From: Rikenellaceae bacterium
GTDB lineage: Bacteria > Bacteroidota > Bacteroidia > Bacteroidales > UBA932
Reading direction: 5' to 3'
Length of the DNA stretch: 7,991 nucleotides
Assembly: GCA_900771005.1 (NCBI GenBank)
Contig: CAAGMI010000121.1
Location: 1 to 7,991 of the forward strand
The notes beneath the pieces were generated by a model. The model was given only the letters and a program-made list of their open reading frames with translations, did no database searches and had not been told where the DNA came from. The stretch's first letter is position 1, and the number at the start of each line of letters is the position of its first letter. Of the stretch, positions 5,456 to 7,991 are shown piece by piece. The position numbers and the translations under genes are program-made.

Positions 5456-6547
5456 ATGAAAAATTTTAGCTTAAAGATTTTGAGCTGTTTTGTGATGCTT
5501 TTGGGTAGCGTCATGTTTAACAGTGTCATGGGTGCCACGCTTTCTGTGGCAGTATTCGGCGGCGACGCGACCACAGGTGCCGTTGTAGGCAATGCGCTTG
5601 CAGCTGTCGGCAGTGTATGCGGTATGCCCGCAGGTATTCTTCGCGCAGGTGTCTTTACAGAGATCTGGACAGGCGAAATGATTAAGGCGTTCCGTACTGC
5701 GCCCGAACAGTTGGGCTGGTACGACCGCATTCGTAGTTATGACCAGTACGTAAATAACGACGTTATCCACTTTACAGAGATCGGCGGCGACCCTAAAGTA
5801 TTGGTTAATAACACTACCTATCCCCTTAACATTACTGCGCTGCAAGATGCGGACAAGCCTATCAGCCTGGACAAGTTCGACACAGAGGCTACACCAGTGA
5901 CAGACGACGAGTTGCACGCAGTATCATACGACAAAATGCAGAGCGTGCAGGAACGCCACCGCGAGGCACTTGCAGAAAAGGTGCACGAAAAGGCTATCCA
6001 TGCCATTGCGCCCGACTCACACGTATCAGGCAAAACCGTTGTGCTGCGTACCACTGGCGAGGTGGTAGCTGCCGAAAAGCGCAAGCGTATCACACCTGCT
6101 GACCTTATCGCACTTAAGGCACAGTTTGACGCTATGAAGACCCCGAGCACCGACCGCATTCTTGTGCTTTGCTCTGACCACGTAAACGACCTGCTTTACG
6201 TAGATCAGAAGTTTAAGGAAGCTTACAACATCAACCAGACCGAGGGCAAGATCGCACGCCTCTACGGCTTTGACATCTACGAGTACAACGGTACCCCTTC
6301 ATACACCAGCGCAGGCAATAAGAAACAGTTTGGTGCTGCCGCCACTACAGGCGACCGCCAGGCCTCTGTGGCATTCCACTGCGGCAGTATGATGAAAGCA
6401 AACGGCTCTGTGCAGTTCTACCATAGCGAAGCTGCAAAGGATCCTTTGTACCACCGCAACCTCGTTAATTTCCGTAAGTGGGGCATTTGTTTGCCTCTTA
6501 AGGCAGACTGCACCCGTGGTGCGATCGTCAGCACCGTGGAGGCATAG
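5456..6547 (+). CDS. Major capsid protein with signal-peptide-like N-terminus
   Basis: A 363-residue protein placed right after the protease-scaffold, with the length and make-up of an HK97-fold shell protein. After a Gly/Ala-rich segment (about 35-58), an amphipathic stretch ILRAGVFTEIWTGEMIKAFR (61-80), the DVIHFTEIGG strand region (102-111), a long charged helix with QERHREALAEKVHEKAIHAI (166-185, spine-helix-like) and a beta-rich C-terminal half with ADLIALKAQFDAM and RILVLCSDHVNDLLY are consistent with coat proteins. Odd: residues 1-27 look like a Sec signal peptide, with lysines at 2 and 7, a hydrophobic core at 8-21 and a small-residue end (SVMGA). The A-rich leader supports the 5456 start; Met25 would remove the segment. 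The stop is TAG. Capsid role rests on context and general pattern. Confidence 0.8.
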   Translation: MKNFSLKILSCFVMLLGSVMFNSVMGATLSVAVFGGDATTGAVVGNALAAVGSVCGMPAGILRAGVFTEIWTGEMIKAFRTAPEQLGWYDRIRSYDQYVNNDVIHFTEIGGDPKVLVNNTTYPLNITALQDADKPISLDKFDTEATPVTDDELHAVSYDKMQSVQERHREALAEKVHEKAIHAIAPDSHVSGKTVVLRTTGEVVAAEKRKRITPADLIALKAQFDAMKTPSTDRILVLCSDHVNDLLYVDQKFKEAYNINQTEGKIARLYGFDIYEYNGTPSYTSAGNKKQFGAAATTGDRQASVAFHCGSMMKANGSVQFYHSEAAKDPLYHRNLVNFRKWGICLPLKADCTRGAIVSTVEA

Positions 6548-6556
6548 CACTGACCT

Positions 6557-7024
6557 ATGGCAAAGAAAGCATTAAAGTATTTAGTCATACACTGCACTGC
6601 GACCCGTGAGGGGCAGGACGTGTCGGCCACGCAAATACGCCGCTGGCATTGTTCGCCCGTCTCACAGGGTGGCCGTGGGTGGAAGCAGGTAGGTTACACC
6701 GACCTTATACACCTTAACGGCTCTGTGGAGCGTCTGGTTGCTAACAACGAGGACGCATGGGTGGACAATTGGGAGATCACTAACGGCGCAAAGGGTCTTA
6801 ACGACGTAAGCCGCCATGTGGTTTATGCTGGCGGCGTAGCAGCTGACGGCAAGACCCCAAAGGACACCCGAACTGCGCAGCAGCGTGCAGCCCTTGAGCA
6901 GTATGTTAAGGCATTCCATGCAAAGCACCCGAATGTAAAGATCATCGGCCACAGGGAAGTGGCAGCAAAGGCGTGCCCGTCATTCGACGTACAGGCATGG
7001 CTCAAGGAAATTGGCATAAAGTAA
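6557..7024 (+). CDS. Endolysin: N-acetylmuramoyl-L-alanine amidase
   Basis: A 155-residue zinc amidase of the Amidase_2 / T7 lysozyme type, which cuts the bond between N-acetylmuramic acid and L-alanine in peptidoglycan at lysis. Zinc ligands are His12 (LVIHCTA), His132 (IIGHREV) and Cys140 (KACPSFD); Tyr47 (VGYTDLI) and Lys138 match the catalytic positions of T7 lysozyme (Tyr46, Lys128). The region NWEITNGAKG...SRHVVYAGG (71-93) is typical of Bacteroidetes phage amidases. There is no signal peptide or wall-binding domain, so export needs a holin. It starts 9 bases after the capsid stop, so lysis genes are transcribed with the capsid gene. Confidence 0.95.
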   Translation: MAKKALKYLVIHCTATREGQDVSATQIRRWHCSPVSQGGRGWKQVGYTDLIHLNGSVERLVANNEDAWVDNWEITNGAKGLNDVSRHVVYAGGVAADGKTPKDTRTAQQRAALEQYVKAFHAKHPNVKIIGHREVAAKACPSFDVQAWLKEIGIK

Positions 7025-7032
7025 AATTATGA

Positions 7033-7404
7033 ATGAGTGACGTAATAAACTTAATTATCGCAATAGTTGGCTCGACCGCCATAAGCACCCCGCTGGGCGT
7101 GTGGTTAGGTTCAGTCCTGGCACGTGATAAGTACAGGGCAGAAATAGACCAGCTACGCGCAGAGGTGCAAGAAAAATTGGCAGGCGTTAAAAGCACAGAG
7201 CTTGACAACGTAAGAAAGGCTAACGACCTGCTGGTAGAAAGTATTGTTACGCCTCTGAAAAAGGAAATTAACAGCTTACGACGTGATGTTGAGAAATTCC
7301 GTAAAGCGGTCGAGAAGATACCGAGTTGTCCTCATGCTGCTGACTGCCCTGTTAGCCGTCAGCTGTCGGACATCGAAAACGACCGTAACGACGCAGACAA
7401 ATAG
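7033..7404 (+). CDS. Membrane-anchored coiled-coil protein, candidate holin
   Basis: A 123-residue protein with one hydrophobic segment (about residues 6-29, INLIIAIVG...GVWLGSVL) followed at once by RDKYR and then a long charged heptad-like helix (about 34-93). A short C-terminal piece carries two cysteines in CPHAADCP (98-105). By the positive-inside rule the N-terminus would be outside and the coiled coil in the cytoplasm, like BhlA/UviB-type small holins; an inner-membrane spanin would need the opposite orientation. Its place between endolysin and spanin supports a lysis role. An out-of-frame ATG at 7029 stops at once, so 7033 is the start. The 3' end overlaps the next gene by about 120 bases. 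Function is inferred from context. Confidence 0.65.
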   Translation: MSDVINLIIAIVGSTAISTPLGVWLGSVLARDKYRAEIDQLRAEVQEKLAGVKSTELDNVRKANDLLVESIVTPLKKEINSLRRDVEKFRKAVEKIPSCPHAADCPVSRQLSDIENDRNDADK

Positions 7405-7897
7405 CGTAAGCACAGCGACCACGGACAGCATGGACAGCTGGCACGTGGACACAATGGGAAAAATACAGGTGCAGTGGGACAGTCTGTATCAGGCAAGCTT
7501 ACGGCAACAAATAGAGAAATGGGGTGAGACGCACTGCGAGCAGACCCTGCACCTGCTTTTCTTTGACACATTGCAACCAGCAGACAGCGTAACGGGGCTG
7601 CCCCCCGTGAAAGCTGCACTTACCGCGACGAAGACGGCAGACACAAAGGCGACCGAAAAACGGGGTACCACGGCAGCCGTCAAAGATCAGGTAAAGAAAG
7701 AAAGCAACGACAGCACAGAGCTACATGCCGACCACACGTCAGCATACACAGCTGCTGACAGCACGGCTGCACAGACGCATGAGACCAGCAGCAAAACTGC
7801 TGGGCACCGTGGCTGGGGCAATCCTCTGTTACTGTTGCTCCTGTTGGTTGGTTGGCTTGCGTTAATAATTACGCTTTACATTAAATTAAAGAAATAA
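7286..7897 (+). CDS. Probable unimolecular spanin (lipoprotein with C-terminal membrane anchor)
   Basis: About 203 residues from the ATG at 7286 (a GTG at 7283 is the alternative). The N-terminus is a lipoprotein signal: basic KRSRRYR, hydrophobic VVLMLLTALLAVS, then Cys27 (LAVSC). The middle (about 28-175) is Ser/Thr/Ala/Asp-rich and polar, with many TT, TK and AD pairs, suited to an extended periplasmic rod. The C-terminus has one strong transmembrane helix (NPLLLLLLLVGWLALIITLY, about 179-198) ending in KLKK, cytoplasmic by charge. A lipid anchor in the outer membrane and a helix in the inner membrane is the architecture of u-spanins such as T1 gp11, which fuse the two membranes in the last step of lysis. 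It follows the amidase and candidate holin, completing a lysis cassette. The lipobox is slightly loose, as often in Bacteroidetes. Confidence 0.75.
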   Translation: MLRNSVKRSRRYRVVLMLLTALLAVSCRTSKTTVTTQTNSVSTATTDSMDSWHVDTMGKIQVQWDSLYQASLRQQIEKWGETHCEQTLHLLFFDTLQPADSVTGLPPVKAALTATKTADTKATEKRGTTAAVKDQVKKESNDSTELHADHTSAYTAADSTAAQTHETSSKTAGHRGWGNPLLLLLLLVGWLALIITLYIKLKK

Positions 7898-7991
7898 TGA
7901 ACAGTTTAGAAATCAAACGACAGAACGGCAACGTGCCTAAAAGCCTGCCTGGTCAGGATCATGTGTCTGGTATCATATTCTATGCGCCAAG
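7897..7991 (+). CDS. Tail sheath protein, DUF2586-like (5' end only)
   Basis: Only the first 31 codons lie in the window. The ATG overlaps the preceding stop (TAATG), a coupled start. The peptide begins MNSLEIKRQNGNVPKSLPG and goes on with QDHVSGIIFY, the pattern seen at the N-terminus of DUF2586 phage proteins, which are sheath proteins of contractile tails: a short strand, an NG turn, then a D-x-V-S-G-hydrophobic motif. If right, the phage is a myovirus and tail genes begin here. Short match, so moderate confidence. Confidence 0.6.
   Translation, partial: MNSLEIKRQNGNVPKSLPGQDHVSGIIFYAP

Noticed and set aside
5471..5917. 148-codon minus-strand frame opposite the capsid gene
   Set aside because: Cys/His-rich antisense composition and no leader or partner gene; the capsid frame explains the region.
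6545..6547. TAG stop of the capsid gene as a sign of stop-codon reassignment
   Set aside because: Read-through would give only a few codons before the amidase frame, no in-frame TAG interrupts any recognised gene, and the tRNA anticodon is CAT, not a suppressor.
1..7991. CRISPR array, insertion sequence, or diversity-generating template/variable repeat
   Set aside because: I saw no regularly spaced repeats, no transposase or reverse transcriptase frame, and no adenine-biased repeat pair in this window.

Overview
The window is a structural and lysis segment of a tailed phage or prophage of a Bacteroidales host (Bacteroides or Prevotella type). Three things point to the host. Strong Shine-Dalgarno sequences are absent and A-rich leaders precede the starts. 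The promoters resemble the Bacteroidetes TTTG / TAnnTTTG pattern. The endolysin also resembles Bacteroidetes phage amidases. Several head proteins (DUF935 portal, DUF1320, protease-scaffold fusion) are of the Mu-like kind, and the last partial gene looks like a DUF2586 contractile tail sheath, so the virion is probably a myovirus. All family names come from reading motifs; no database search was run.

Layout. Leftward, starting near 4080: terminase small subunit (3603-4079), terminase large subunit (2048-3601), a small basic protein of unknown function (1800-2054), a DUF1320 / gp36-like head protein (1369-1794), then two hairpins, one of them a clear intrinsic terminator, a repeat-rich intergenic region with a perfect 9-bp inverted repeat, and the 5' part of the portal gene, which runs off the left edge. 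Rightward, starting near 4245: an initiator-like tRNA (4263-4334), a leader hairpin, the prohead protease-scaffold fusion (4401-5402) with a probable nested scaffold start, the major capsid protein (5456-6547), then a lysis cassette: amidase endolysin (6557-7024), a membrane-anchored coiled-coil protein that may be the holin (7033-7404), and a lipoprotein with a C-terminal membrane segment that fits a unimolecular spanin (7286-7897). A tail sheath gene starts at 7897 and runs off the right edge.

The two arms diverge from a 90-bp control region (4154-4242). The candidate -7 and -33 boxes on the two strands are exact mirror images about position 4198, and the -33 boxes lie in the arms of an inverted repeat. 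This suggests that DNA packaging genes (left) and capsid and lysis genes (right) are switched on together.

The most unusual points are: the fMet-type tRNA with the initiator hallmark C1-A72 mismatch but an odd anticodon loop, placed in the 5' leader of the capsid operon; the mirror-symmetric promoter; a major capsid protein beginning with a signal-peptide-like segment; and the spanin gene whose signal peptide is encoded inside the preceding gene in another frame.
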